In this document: positions 44,184 to 56,471 of the stretch, piece after piece
How the letters are laid out: each line of letters begins with the position of its first letter
Numbering within the stretch: the stretch's first letter is position 1
Source: [Phialemoniopsis] sp. UDSM-2020
Lineage: Eukaryota > Ascomycota > Sordariomycetes > Thyridiales > Thyridiaceae
Length of the DNA: 64,000 nt
Direction: 5' to 3'
Assembly (NCBI GenBank): GCA_018873225.1
Contig: JAEILZ010000001.1
Coordinates: 7,688,001-7,752,000 of the forward strand
Program-made: the position numbers and the translations under genes
The notes under the pieces: model-generated
Seen by the model: only the letters and a program-made list of their open reading frames with translations
Databases searched by the model: none
Told to the model about the DNA's origin: nothing

Positions 44184-45194
44184 ATGAAAGGTGGCACATC
44201 TTCCCTCCTCGGGCTGCTGTCCCTTTTGCCCCTCGCTCTGGGTCTCAATACCACTGAGCAGAGTATCAACCAAAAAAGAACCTTATCGTTGGGTATCATG
44301 GTGTTTCCTGGCTGGGAGCCACTGGATGTGTTCGGTCCAATGGAGATTTTCTTCTTTGTAAGCCACTCGTCCCCTATGCTTCAGCTGACATTGACCAAGC
44401 TACTGATTGCTGACACCTTGCGGAAGCTTTCTCAAACCTACAAAATGAGCCTGTCGGTCATCTCTCATGCCGCCGGCCCAGTGAGCGCCACCTATCCGCC
44501 ATACAGCTCAAGCGGGAGCGGACCGCCCACAGACTATGGCTACATGCTGAACCCCACGATAATGGCAAGCCACTCCTTCGAAAATGCCCCGGCGCTCGAC
44601 GTGCTGCTCGTTCCCGGCGGGCATGGCAACGTGGTGCTGGAGCAGCATAATGACACCTCGGTCGAAGACTTTGTCCGCCGTCGCTTCGGCCAGCTGGACT
44701 ATCTACTCAGCGTCTGCACGGGCGCCATGTCGCTGGCCAAGGCGGGCGTGCTCGACGGCCGCCGCGCCACGACTAACAAATGGGCGTGGAGTGAGGTCGT
44801 GAAGCACGGGTCGAACGTTACTTGGGTACCGTCGGCACGGTGGGTCGAGGACGGCAAGGTCTGGACGAGCTCGGGCGTTGCGGCTGGTAAGTCTGATTCC
44901 ATCAATACTCACAGCCAACATCTGACGTGCCGGCTGACACTAAATCCCTGGACAGGGATGGACATGGTATATGCGTTTCTCAGCCACTTCTATGGGAGTG
45001 AGCAAGTCAACAACACCATGAATATCATCGAATATGCACCGCAGACCAATCCACATTGGGATCCATTCTCGGTGGTGCACAAGGTGAGTCTTAATCTCCG
45101 GCTGATGAACGTTGTAATTTAATCAAGGCATTAGGTTCCTGGTGCAGACCCAAATTCGAGTGTTGAGGGATGTGTCCGTCCTGCTGGACATTGA
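44184..45194 (+). CDS. secreted DJ-1/PfpI family protein
   Basis: 273 residues, exons 44184-44357, 44427-44886, 44956-45083 and 45135-45194. A signal peptide (LLGLLSLLPLALG) precedes the domain, unlike the paralog at 40610-41314. Domain marks are LGIMVFPGWEPLDVFGPMEI, LLVPGGHGN, the nucleophile elbow LLSVCTGAMSLAKAGVLDG (Cys155), ATTNKWAW and VWTSSGVAAGMDMVYAF. Intron 1 is 69 nt, in frame and stop-free, so its acceptor is chosen by family fit. The last exon codes only 19 residues (VPGADPNSSVEG...). N-glycosylation sites are present. A secreted member of this family could act on external isonitriles or reactive aldehydes, but this is inference. Confidence 0.85.
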
Positions 45195-45290
45195 CGGGTC
45201 ATTTATGACAACCTCATTCATTTCAGTCGAGATTACGTTCTAATTCTATCGATGGGGAATATGCTAGCAACAAATATATATGTGGTCTCT

Positions 45291-47321
45291 TTAAGATATA
45301 CGAGGCAAAATATTAGCGTCAAACTCTGGTTGACGATCTTGGCCATCGAGTAGACCCATCCAGTATGTCGTGTCCCGTCCGTCGAACTCGCGTGCGTGGA
45401 AGCCATTTCCTAGGAAGGCCCATTGGTTGTTACTCAGATAGCCGATATCGTAGTCTTCATACCGGGGAGTCTTGAGCAACTCAAAGAAGTGCACACGGGA
45501 GCCGGGGTACATGGTGAGTGTGCCGTTAGGGTCGCCCTTCTTGAACCAAGACGAGCACGAGCCAGACCAAGCCGTACGCTTCACATACAGGTCGTGGTGT
45601 TCCTTGAATGCCAGTGCCGCGCTCAGTTTCGGGGTCAGTGACCTGATGTTCTCGAGCTGAATCTTGTTGATCGCCTGGCAGATATACTTTGTAAAGTGCT
45701 CGATAATGGGCAGCAGAGAGCCGACTGCCAATGGACCGTACTTGAAGCGGTGTCAGTCATATCCTGACACTACGTATGGGAAGGCTGTACTTACTGGTCC
45801 GGCAAACATGAAAAAGTTGGGGAACTCTGGAATGCCCACTGCCAGGTACGAGACTGGTGTGTTCTTCTTCCACACATCTTCTAGGTTCTTTCCGTTGGCG
45901 ACAACGGGGAAGCGCGGTACCCAGCTAGTGTCGAAGCCGGTGGCGCAGATGAGGACATCCAAGTCATGGGGATTACCGTCGTGGTCAATGAAGCCGGTCT
46001 CGGTAACGCGCTGCATCTGCTTGGTGTGAACCGTCGTGTTGGGCGCAATCAGCGCCTCCAAGAAGCCTTCACCTGGTGTCGGACGTCTGCAGCCCACATT
46101 GAAGTCCTTGGGGATGATCGCATCCGCGATTTCCTCGTTTCCCTTGAGCTTGCCACGCATCTCGGACTCTGAAAACTAGTGCAGGGACTCTTGTTAGCAC
46201 TGCCTCTCCCAATGCATAATCCCAGAGGACTACTCACTCTCTTGGCTTCGACGGCCTCGGGGCCGTTCCTCATCAGGAACCTGAATCGCTGTCCAATCTC
46301 GGCCTCGATCATCTTTGCGTAATGAAGATACAGCTTGGGATTCTCCTTCAGTAGCCTCTTCTGCTCATCGGTGTCTATTTCGATACTGTGTTAATCGCTG
46401 GTCATGTCACTGGGAAAACTGGCACTTACACTGGAAATTCCCGCCGTCCGGTCCGGCATATTTCTGAGCAAATCCGGCAGTGATCCACGTTGGCGACTTT
46501 ACGAAGCTGTGCAACTCGCTAACGATGGGCTGGATACTGGGAACAACTTGAGCGGCACTGCTACCGGCACCGATGACTCCGACCTTCTTTCCAGTCAGAT
46601 CATACTCGGTGTCCCAGCGCGCCGTATGCATCAACTTCCCCTTGAAAGAGTGGAGGCCCTCGATGTTAGGCCATCGGAAGTTACTGTAGCCGTACGTTAG
46701 TCAAACAATATGCTCCTATGTCACTGGCCCAGATCTTACGTACTTGAGAATACCTCCGCCATTCAGGAAGACCTCGGCATAGTCATCGAACGTCGTGCCG
46801 TCCGGCCGCTCGACCGTAACGCGCCACTGGCCCTTCTCCTCTATCCACTCTGCTCCCCTGACAGAATGCTGGAGCCGGATAAATCGCATCAGCTCGTACT
46901 TGTCCACAATGCCGCGCAGGTACTTCCAGATCTCGTGGCCGGAAGAGTAGTACTCGGGCCAGATATGGGGCTCCCAGGTGAATTGGTAGTTGACTGAGGG
47001 GATGTCGCACGCAACGCCGGGGTACTTGTTCTCCAGCCAGGTGCCGCCGACGTCGTCGTTCTTCTCGTAGCAGACAATCTCGACGTCCTCCAACGTCTCC
47101 TCCGCGGTCTTGCAGAAGTTGATGCCGGACGCGCCTGCGCCGAGGACAATGACCTTCATGGCGCGCTTCGTGCCCATCGGCTCCTCCTTGATGCGATAAC
47201 CATTCTCGTTTTTGCTGGGCCAGGCGAACAGCTCCGGCGCGGAGGGCGAAGCAACGAGGGGTATGTTACGGTTAGTCGGCGCCGGCCGCAGGGTCAGCGG
47301 CTCCTCGATGAGTGGTGACAT
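45291..47321 (-). CDS. FAD-dependent Baeyer-Villiger-type monooxygenase
   Basis: 599 residues, exons 47321-46744, 46683-46430, 46374-46238, 46175-45795 and 45740-45291. The enzyme class inserts oxygen next to a ketone using FAD and NADPH. The first Rossmann motif is VIVLGAGASGINF. The BVMO fingerprint FxGxxxHxxxW appears as F206-K-G-K-L-M-H212-T-A-R-W216, followed by the second dinucleotide motif VGVIGAGSSAAQ. ATGFDTSW and the FPNFFMFAGP end motif are also present. The start at 47321 is the first ATG of the frame. Intron 2 was placed at GTAAGT/AATAG because this restores the family segment GGNFQYTDEQKRL. The neighbouring SDR on the same strand is a plausible partner (alcohol to ketone, then ester), but they are 1.1 kb apart. 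Confidence 0.92.
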
Positions 47322-48447
47322 GCTCAAAAAACGAGATATGAGCCACAGTGCCTCTAGTATGGGATATCAAACACTTGGTATAACTCTTTCGTGATCCGGA
47401 GAGGTGCTATAAGAGGCCCGATGGTTTATAATGACAGAAACACTGTACTATCATAAGACGGGCGAGTGACGACCTGATCACAGATGGCTCACGATTCAGT
47501 CAGGATCGCACGACAGTCAGACCATCATAAGAACAGATTCTCGTAGCGTTGCGATACAATGGCACGCGATATCCTCTTCTAGGGCTCCCTCTAGCTGATA
47601 ATGCATGGGTATGGATCAGTGATATGCCGACGCCGAAGGCGAAGCATTGCTGGTCACTGTAGTGTACTATGTGGTTTAACATCACACGCGGTTACCGATG
47701 CCTATCCCTGAATTGTTGCTACAGCGCTTGACTTGATGGCCATTGATTGGCCGGCCGCAACGAACCTCCCTCACAATTGAGATGTGGTCGGTTATGGACA
47801 ACATGTAGCCAGGCCCTTCGTCTGCAGTCATTGATTGCACTAGGGTGGACTAAAGAGTCGCAGGCATGCCGGCATCGGTTACGGAGTCTTCGCCGTAGCC
47901 GACGGTAGCTCCACAGCCATCCTTGGCGACAAGGCAAGGCCCAAATGTTCCAGGCCCTCGATCAGCTTGCAAACAAATCAAATAACTAGAACAAGTACAC
48001 TTTCACAGTAATTAACACGTGACCCTTTGACACAGGCATATCGAGTATGTTCGGTCGTTGTTTCGCGATTCTTTCGAATGTCGACGCTGGACCGAGTTGA
48101 GTGGAGCCAGGCTTTCCGTAGCCAAGCTCAGTACCCAGCCATCTAGACCAGACCCCGTGGAGAGCCCATTTGCTGTGAAGTATTGCGTAGGGCTAGATTT
48201 TCTCCGCACAAACGTCTCCGGTTCCTCACTGCGTGTGCCTTCCTGTAGGCCTCTAATTGTGACTGTGTAATGGCCGACTTGGTTAGTCACAGAAGGCTAC
48301 ATATGTTGTAAATGACAAACTCTCACGGGAACAGGAACCTGATTACGTTCTCGAGGGCAACACTCCGAACCGGAAACCAGGTTCGATGACGACCATGTTT
48401 GTGACAAGCTCGTAAATCATTAGCAACAAACTCTAAACACTTTCAGA
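47322..48447. other. intergenic
   Basis: About 1.1 kb between the BVMO start and the SDR stop, same strand. No gene is recognised on either strand. Confidence 0.4.
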
Positions 48448-49526
48448 TTACATGCTATGCGCGCCGCCGTCTAAGAATATTCTAGCACCATTGACATAGT
48501 CGCTCGCCCTGCTGGCAAGGAACACGCTGATGCCCTTGAAGTCGTCAGGCAAGCCCCATCTCCTCGACGGGATGCTCTTGATGATCTTGTCGTTGGCCTC
48601 CGCGTCGTCCACGAAGCGCTGTGCGAGCGCGGTATGGATCCACCTGTTGAGAGCGTTAGCGTTTGATACTTCCGATACGACTTTGTTAGATGTGCAACTC
48701 ACCCTGGGTAGATGGCGTTAACTTGGATGTTGTATGGCCCGAACTCGTTCGCAAAAGAGTTGGTGGCCTGTCCGACGGCGGCCTTCATGGGTCCGTAGAC
48801 GGAAAAGGTCGTCATGGCCTTGTGCGCAGCAAGCGAGCAGATGTTGATGATCTTGCCGCCTTGGCCACGCTCGATCATGTGCTTGCCTACGCATTGCGAC
48901 AGAACCCAGACCGAGTTGAAGTTGATTTGGATGATCTGACGGTATGTTAGTCCCTAAAGAAGTTGCTCCTATCCATCAAGCAGGCTTACCGCGTCCTTGT
49001 GTTCATCCGTCTCGTGCAAAATGGGAATTGAACCACTGCTTATACCAGCCACATTGCACAGAATATCGATGTTGTGACCGTCGTCAAACACCCGCTGAAC
49101 CGTCTTGCGGATTTCTGCGCTGCTGCTCAGGTCGCAGTCGTACGTAGATACCTTGCGCCCCGTCTCGGCCGCGAGCTGACCGCCAAACTTGGAGACGTCG
49201 CCGGGGATCTGGAAGATGACAAGATCGGCACCTGCCTCGGCCAAACCACGCGCCATGCCGCCCCCGATACCTCCATTCGCGCCGGTGACGAGTGCCGTCT
49301 TGCCCGTCAGGTCGAAGAGGGACAGTGTCGGGATGCCGGTCGGGGCTATCGTCGGAGGCAGCTCCTTGGGAAGGTCGAACTTGGGGATGGTAGCGGAGGG
49401 GCCATTCTTGGCGGCAGGCGAGGGACTCGTCCCGTTCGTGCCGTTGTGACCAACACCGTTTCCATTCACGCCGTTCGCGTGGCCGTTCGTGGCCTCGGGC
49501 ACTGATTCTGTCAAGGAAGGGGCCAT
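48448..49526 (-). CDS. short-chain dehydrogenase/reductase
   Basis: 321 residues, exons 49526-48990, 48935-48703 and 48643-48448. The NAD(P)-binding TGANGGIG starts at residue 81. NVAG follows in the first exon, and the catalytic Ser-Tyr-Lys set is ICSLAAHKAMTTFSVYGPMK with Tyr226 and Lys230. The protein ends with the classical FLASRASDYVNGARIFLDGG. This resembles the KduD/gluconate-dehydrogenase-type fungal SDRs. The first 65 residues are an unusual Asn/Gly/His-rich tail (NGHANGVNGNGVGHNGTNG) not needed for the fold. The ATG at 49526 was chosen for its context; the frame is open a further 28 codons upstream. Confidence 0.92.
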
Positions 49527-50236
49527 GGTCTTGGTGGGCGAATATTCGATACTGAGAATGTAAGGGTAAAGAATGAACGTTGTCGCTCCTAGTACTATCC
49601 GCGCGCTCAAGTCTGTTGATCTGCAAAGAAATATATCTAGACAGCGTAGTAAAGAGCGACTGCCAGCGCCTTACGGTTCTCGGCTTGGAAGGTGACGGGC
49701 TGAGCCTAGTCGCAAAGGGTGTTTGACAGCGGAGAGAGTCCGAAAAGGGAGCGAACCACTACCGTCTATCAGCACTGCTCCTTTTGCCCCTCATAAGCTC
49801 GTCTCCAGACCGAAGCTCGATGAAACCCGTCCTCCGTAGGCCATGGTGCGGAGCATCCTTGCTGATGTGGGGGTGCATCCCCATCTTCCCCACAACCTAA
49901 CACCACCATAGCCTACGGCATACTTGCAGCCGTAACCGGTAGCAAGTAAACCGCGATATCGACAATGAGCTTGGATATTCCCGGTTGGCAAGGCAAAATC
50001 GTGACTTTCGTATGCAATCGTGGTGCATACATCGGCATAAGTTGGGTGAAGGGCGCTGCTAGCTACTCCGCCATGGGATTTGGAGAAAGCAGCTATCCGA
50101 CACACAATTTTGTTTCGCCATTTCTTTGGCCTGTTTTCTTCTGAGCATTTTGTTGTGAGAAAACATCATCTCAGCTAGGTCAAAGACATCAGTGACACTA
50201 TACACATCCCAACACCAAACAATCAACACAACGAAG
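49527..50236. other. divergent intergenic region SDR / GST
   Basis: 710 bases between divergent starts. No distinct motif was recognised, and any co-regulation of the two genes would be conjecture. Confidence 0.4.
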
Positions 50237-51074
50237 ATGTCTAGCCCACAGTTCACCCTCTACTCTACGGAGATCGGCCCCAATGGTATGGGAAGAGCGA
50301 TCATGGCGTACAGGTCAAGTGCTGATATCTTTTAACAGGCTGGAAGGTCGCCATGGTCCTGTCCGAGCTTGGCCTGACCTACAAGACCGTTTTCCTTGAC
50401 TTCTCCAAGAGTACGTTTAGGGCACAGGGGCTTGAGTACGGGAGAGAAGTCTTCTGACAGCATCTGAACAGACGAGCAAAAGGGCCCTGAGTTCACCAAG
50501 CTGAACCCCAACGGCCGTATCCCTGCCATTGTCGACCATGCCAACAACGACTTCACCCTCTGGTAAGGACCAAAGTCTGCGAGTACTGACAACGAACCGA
50601 GTGACTGATCTTGACGATGACAGGGAGTCCAACGCCATCATCGAGTACATCTGCGAAAAGTACGACAAGGAGCGCAAGCTCTCCTTCGCCGACTTTGACA
50701 ACCAGAACTTTGTCCGCCAGTGGCTCTACTTCCAGTCCTCCGGCCAGGGCCCGTACTACGGCCAGGCCGTGTGGTTCATCAAGCACCCCAACGGCGAGCC
50801 CCAGTCGGTCATTGAGCGCTACCAGAGCGAGACCCGCCGCGTGCTCAAGGTCCTCGAGAGCGTGCTCTCCAAGTCGGAGTGGCTCGTGGGCGGCAAGCTC
50901 TCCGTCGCCGACATCGCCTTCCTGCAGTGGAACACGAGCGCCGACAGGATCATCCTGGGCAACGAATTCATCGACAAGGAGTGCCCTAGCGTGCGCAAGT
51001 GGATGAACGCCATGATCGCGCGGCCGGCTATCAAGAAGGTCATGGACGAGAGGGCCAAGCTGCTGTCTGGCTAA
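50237..51074 (+). CDS. glutathione S-transferase, Ure2-like
   Basis: 220 residues, exons 50237-50285, 50339-50410, 50472-50562 and 50624-51074. The N-terminal thioredoxin-fold half has [37 protein letters not shown] (cis-Pro) and the glutathione-contacting ESNAIIEYI. The C-terminal half is all-helical, with [15 protein letters not shown] as the N-capping box. This is the fungal Ure2p-like GST class, cytosolic, which conjugates or reduces xenobiotics and peroxides. It lacks the prion-like N-terminal extension of yeast Ure2, so it is more likely an enzyme than a nitrogen regulator. Confidence 0.94.
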
Positions 51075-51686
51075 GTCTTTGTGAACGACAGCTTGTTTTC
51101 ATGCTTTAGAACAGTAGCCAGTAGACAATAGACACGGACAGACTCTGAATGACACGGCAGGATGTCTCAGGGACCCTTGTGAGCAGCACACCATCAAGTG
51201 GATCGTAAATCTCGGCGCTGGCTTGTGATCCGGCCTACCTCCGAGTATTTACTTAGCTAAACTAACTAGCCTCAACAATGAACACTAGCCATCGAGTGGA
51301 TCTCCATCTGGGGTGGCCCAATGGTGCCTTCGCCCTTGAATCAGTCAATTGCATCCGCCATGCTTCCCCGCAGCTGAGGCGCTAAACAGGGTCATTCAGT
51401 GCCACCCGGGGTTGGTCTTACGTGCAGTGGTGCGTGCTTGAGGCAGAAACCAGACCCTTCGATTCATTTTAGTCTGGTGTCTTAGTCCATCTCATGGGGG
51501 GTGCGGAGTCGGCCCACCAAGCGAGAGTCCCAACTTCGACACTCGCATCTCGTGGAGAGCAACTTTTTCCTCAACCACCAAACCAAGGTGTGACGAGAAC
51601 TTGTCCCGGCTGTTCTAGCTTCCACTTTGTAGTACCAGACGAGCTCGACCCAACTGTCAACTGGACACATAGGACTGAAGACCAAG
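51075..51686. other. intergenic
   Basis: 612 bases upstream of the second Zn2Cys6 gene. No feature is recognised. Confidence 0.4.
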
Positions 51687-54193
51687 ATGGAGGCCGCTAC
51701 AGGTCAAAAGCCCAAGAAGCCGAGGAGTCGCATCGCGTGCAAGCGCTGCCATGATCGACGCGTTCGTTGCGACGTCGCCGCCAAAGGCGCCCCGTGCTCC
51801 GGCTGCATAGCATCGAAGCAGGCCGAGCAATGTCGTCTCCTCGACTCACGACGTGCTCGCGGTCTGAACGGCCGCTTCTCCTCCCACGCTGCCCATTCAC
51901 GACGGTCTGACATCTCCACCTGGTCGACCTCGACAAGTGCAGCGCATCCCCCGTCCGCCGCGGATCACATCGAAGTCGTCCCCAGAGACATGTCGAGAGC
52001 CCCGACAGGTGCTTCCGATGTCGTATCACCGCCAGAGACGGAGATAGCTTCGATCACGGGACCATCGCAGCGGCGGTTCTCAATGGCGACTGAGACGCAG
52101 CACTCGCCCGACAGTGAGGCCGACCAGTGGTCCAAAATGGTGTCAGGCAACGAGACGCGCATCGTCAATGGCGGAAGGGTCACCTATCTTGGCGAGTCAT
52201 GGACGCTGTCATACGTCCTACAGTGGAAGTCGCGGGACAGGTCCGCATCCATGGGCAATCGACGTCAACACTCCCCGGAGCCAGGCCTGCACGTCGGCGT
52301 ACCCTTTGGAGACCAGGACTCCCCGTCACAGAGATCCGAATTGGCCTCGGTCGTGATGCCAGAAGACCATCTACCGAGGGACACGCAAGAAGCTCTCATC
52401 AATGCGTACTTCAATCACAATCACTGCCTCTACCCGATCATCTCCCAACAAGATTTCCGCGCTGCGATCTTCTCTCGAACTGTCTCGCCCTTACTCCTGC
52501 TGTCCGTTCTGTATGCGGGAGCGTTACATGTACCGGACTCGGTGGTCTACCGCGCCAAGTACGAGAGCAGGCAAGCGTGTCTCACCGACCTGTATTCACG
52601 GGCCAAGAAGCTCTTCTTTGGAGACGACGCCGAAGATCAATTGTCCAAGGTACAAGCAGCCTTCCTGCTGCACAACATGTGGCAAGGACCAAACTCGACG
52701 ATGGACCCGTGGACATGGCTAGGGATGTCCATTCGGTTGGCACAGAATATGGGCATGCATCGGACGACGGCCAAGTCCTCGCTCAAGCCGGCTGACAAGA
52801 AGTTTTGGAGAAAGATCTGGTGGAGCTTATACGTAAGTGTCTAGTGAACTCATAGGGTGATCTTATGCCTGACATTCGGCTGTAGTCTCGCGATAGGCAG
52901 ATGGCAAGTTCCCTCGGGAAGCCGCCGATGATCAACGACCGAGACTGCGATGTGGAGCCTCTATCCCTTGAAGATTTCGATGTGGACGACTTGCCGGAGA
53001 TGAGAGTATTTGTCATGGAACAGGCCAAGTTGGCCAAGTTATGTAAGTTTCTGGGATTCAAACATCCCTTGCCTCACTGCTGACCTCATATCTTCAGTTG
53101 GGATCGTGATTTCGACCCACTTCACGCCAGGCCCTCGCGAGAGTGTCGAGGGCCGAAGTCAAATGCAGTTAAGAGACGAGATTGTAGCGCTACGAGAAGC
53201 AGTTCCAAACTGCTTGAACTACCAACGACTAGCCAGTCTCGAGTCCGCACCGATGTCGGCCCTGTTATTAGAGGTCTTGTTCAAGTGAGTGGTCCATCAT
53301 GTCGCCATCGCACTGAGCACACGTTTAACTTCCGGTGTAGCTACTTACTCCTCCTCCTATTCCGACCTCGATTGACGCCGAATTCGGAACCGAATAGCAA
53401 GAGCGAAGAACTATGGATGATACCTCATGATGCCGCCAGGGTCATTACCCGGATGACAGAGAACATCATGAACTATCGGTCCATACATCACTGCCCCCTT
53501 TTCCTGTAAGATCGATGCATTCTTTTGGATTCACAACTCGTACTGATACCAATTAAAAATAGGACATCCGCGCTCTTTGGAGCAATGACCATGCACACAA
53601 TTAAGGGTGCAGGAGCGGAGTCACAGCTCGCCACCTGCATGATCGCCATGCGAGAGCTCTCCACCAAGTACTTTGCTGCCGGGTGGATTCGGAACATGTT
53701 CCAGAACCTCAACGAGAAAAAGATACGGCGTGCTCATGAGTCAGCCACTGCGACAAGATGCCCATCGCCCGACCCGCAAACACAGGCCCGAGAAGACATT
53801 GAGGGTGGCATTGCACAACCAAACCAAGCAAATATCAATGATGCATCCGCTGGAAGGGAACCTCTAGACAGCCAGGCGGCTGCTATCACAGATGATGCTA
53901 TGGACTACGCAAGTCAAGTGTATAGCTCTGCTCAACCCAAGACATCGCCCATCGTCTCAGATACAAGTCCATTAACCTTTGGACTATCACCAACATGGCC
54001 TGCCGCGCCAGTACCAGCAGTGTTGCAAGGCATGGGCGGCAATTTTGGCATGACCTTTGACCAAGCTACGGTTGACGGCAGTGTATTTGGTTTTGTGGAT
54101 CCTGACTTGGCCGCATGTTGGCAGGACTTGCTTGTGTATGACAACCCGTTTGGCAATACTCTCGGTCATGGCTTCGATAGATTTGAGCAGTAG
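51687..54193 (+). CDS. Zn(II)2Cys6 transcription factor with fungal-specific TF domain
   Basis: 761 residues, exons 51687-52832, 52886-53042, 53098-53284, 53341-53505 and 53563-54193. Zinc cluster Cys18, 21, 28, 37, 40 and 49 (Cx2Cx6Cx8Cx2Cx8C) follows a basic start. The Fungal_trans domain is clear: LINAYFNHNHCLYPIISQQDFR, AFLLHNMW, TWLGMSIRLAQNMGMHR and FWRKIWWSLYSRDRQMASSLGKPPMI. A Pro/Ala-rich acidic tail may activate transcription. The domain resembles regulators of the cutinase factor CTF1 type, but the target genes are unknown. It is convergent with the MFS carrier gene, with only 161 nt between stops. Confidence 0.93.
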
Positions 54194-54354
54194 TATTGTT
54201 TAGACTTCGGGATATGGGCTATGTCTAGAATGAAAATGATACATCATGTATTGACCAAACCCCCGATGAATTTTGAGATCAGCTTGGAACTATGCATGAG
54301 CTCGCACCTGTTCGCAAGACTGTCTTGCTCCAGCGAATGAATCATTCGATCGAA

Positions 54355-56471
54355 TCAGAGCTTGTTAGGCTCGCCTATCGGCTGAACTAGTCCTGGAGGA
54401 GCCGGCTTGCCTGCGCTCTCAGCTTCAAGCGAAGAATCTTCGACAGACGATGCTGATGAAGAACTTTCTGCTCTTCGTGCCGCCTTCTTATCACGCCATA
54501 GCAGCAATTGTATGGTTCCCGTCACGAGAACTAGCCATTGTTAATTCCTAGCTGAGATACGAGAATTCGAACACTTACCCAGGAGAACCTGTAGCACGAT
54601 CGACCAAGTGTATCCCTTCCTCGCCGCGGGAAACTCGACCGTCTTCCAAACGAAGTTGGGTGCCTAGATTCGCCAAAGATTAGACTTTGAAAAGCCAAGC
54701 CGCTTCGGATCACTTACCACAGCCTGGACTACATAAGCAAGGTCGTTCGCTGCGGCAACAAGCAGGGCTCGCTTCTCGGTGTCGGCAGAACAGATCTCAT
54801 TGATCCAGCTGAGGATTAGAGGCCCGGCACCGCCCTGGAAAGCCTTAGTTAGACGTGCCTGCTGGAGTCATAATTGCAATAGCAACACTTACGCCAATAT
54901 TGGCAAGCCAGTACACCGCTGTACGGCCCTTGATATCGGAGTACAGGGGCATTTTGAGCAGTGCAACACTGAAAGTGAGCTACCGGAGAGAAGACAAAGT
55001 TAGCAACGTGGACAGAGCCAGCCAACAATGGCACAACACTTACGGTGATGACAGCGCCAATCTGTATGAAGGGCCACCGAGCACCTCGACAAGGCCCATC
55101 AGAAAGCCAGCCCCAAATCAAGGCCATGCCAATAAAGATGGCCCTGCCAGGAAGAGGCACTGCATTGATATGTCAGTCATCATATGTTGGTTAGAGATTT
55201 AAGAGAAACCGGCCAACCTACAGTTGTTAATTTCCGCGACCGTGTACGACACTCCTGAGACAGGAGCTGGCTTCGCGTTAAAGCTCTTCAGCCAGTAGCC
55301 CATGGCCTCTTGGGCAGCGCCGTTGTTCCAGACAACATAGAGAAGTGCTGGACAACGTTGTCAGCTAGTTTCACACAGTCCAGGCAGGTATCAATCATTA
55401 AAGCCATAGCACGTACGCAGAAGATATGTGTGCCAACTGAGCAGTATGCGTTTGACCTTGGCCTTGGTCCAAGATTGTTTCCCAGCACGCCCAACGGCTT
55501 CCATCCTCTTGAGAGAGAGTACATGCTCTTCTTCTGTCGTCCACCAAGTCCGTTTACCACCCTGAGGGAGGTTCGGAAAGAAGAAGTAGCCAGCTAGTGC
55601 GAGTGGCAGTGTGATGATCCCGTCGACTATGAAAAGCCAGCGCCCTGTGGTCTGGGGTTAGCGTTTGTGATGTTGAGGAGTGCGACAAATGCTCCGAAAA
55701 GTCAACACTTACATCCGGCATAGCCATGAACGCCATTCAGATTGGTGTACGCAGCTGCTTGCAAGAATCCGGAAAAGAGCTGGCCCATGGAGCCGGCGAG
55801 CCAAAAGATCATGGCACGCTTTCCGATCTCTCGAGGTGTGTACCAGGAGCCTAGCATATAGTGAATGCCGGGATAGAAACCAGATCTTTGAAGAAAGTCA
55901 GTACTATACAGCAAGAAGACGCCAGCAACTAGTGAACAGATGGGGTTCTCTTCAGATGGGAGAAGGTAACGTACTCAAACAAGCCGACAAGGAACCGCAG
56001 AGCGTAGAGTGCCTTGTATGATTTGACCGGGGCGGTGCATATGGTGGCGAGTCCCCATCCAAGTTCTAGAGAGGGGATAACCCAGCGTGGAGAGACACGG
56101 GTAAGTAACAGGTTGGAAGGGATTTGGCCGATCACGTAGCCTACTGTCCATATCGAGGTGCTTGTCACAAGTTCATTGCCGTACATATGGAGGTCCTCCT
56201 TCATACCGCTCAGGAAGGCATTGTTAACGTTTGTCTGGTCGAGATTCTTCAGGAAGTAGCCAATGGAAGCAAAAGTGAGAACAAAAGCGTCGACCTTGAA
56301 GAGCAACTTGCGCTGATCCGACGGTAGCTCCCATGTGTCCCACAGGTAGCCTTTCCAAGTGCGTATCGGAGCCACTGTGACCTGGTGCTGAGGAGTGTTC
56401 AACCCAGACTCGGGGTCGATGCTCTGAACGTTTTGGTTAGGCGTTGAGCCCACGTCTTCTTTGCGTCCCAT
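54355..56471 (-). CDS. MFS transporter, Dal5/allantoate-pantothenate permease type
   Basis: 534 residues in nine exons: 56471-55975, 55885-55713, 55644-55417, 55347-55222, 55159-55044, 54979-54893, 54834-54718, 54663-54579 and 54530-54355. All phases agree. The anion:cation symporter subfamily is shown by VDAFVLTFASIGYFLKNLDQTNVNNAFLSGMKEDL, YVIGQIPSNLLLTRVSPRWVIP, RFLVGLFESGFYPGIHYMLGSWY and the 12-helix pattern, with a cytosolic N-terminus and a Ser/Glu-rich tail. Dal5-type carriers import allantoate, ureidosuccinate, dipeptides, pantothenate or related organic anions. It is divergent from the SsuD-like monooxygenase, with GATA-type sites between, which suggests uptake of a nitrogen- or sulfur-containing substrate. 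Confidence 0.9.

Noticed and set aside
50237..51074. Ure2 nitrogen-regulator identity for the GST
   Set aside because: The N-terminal prion/regulatory extension is absent and the protein is a plain 220-residue GST.
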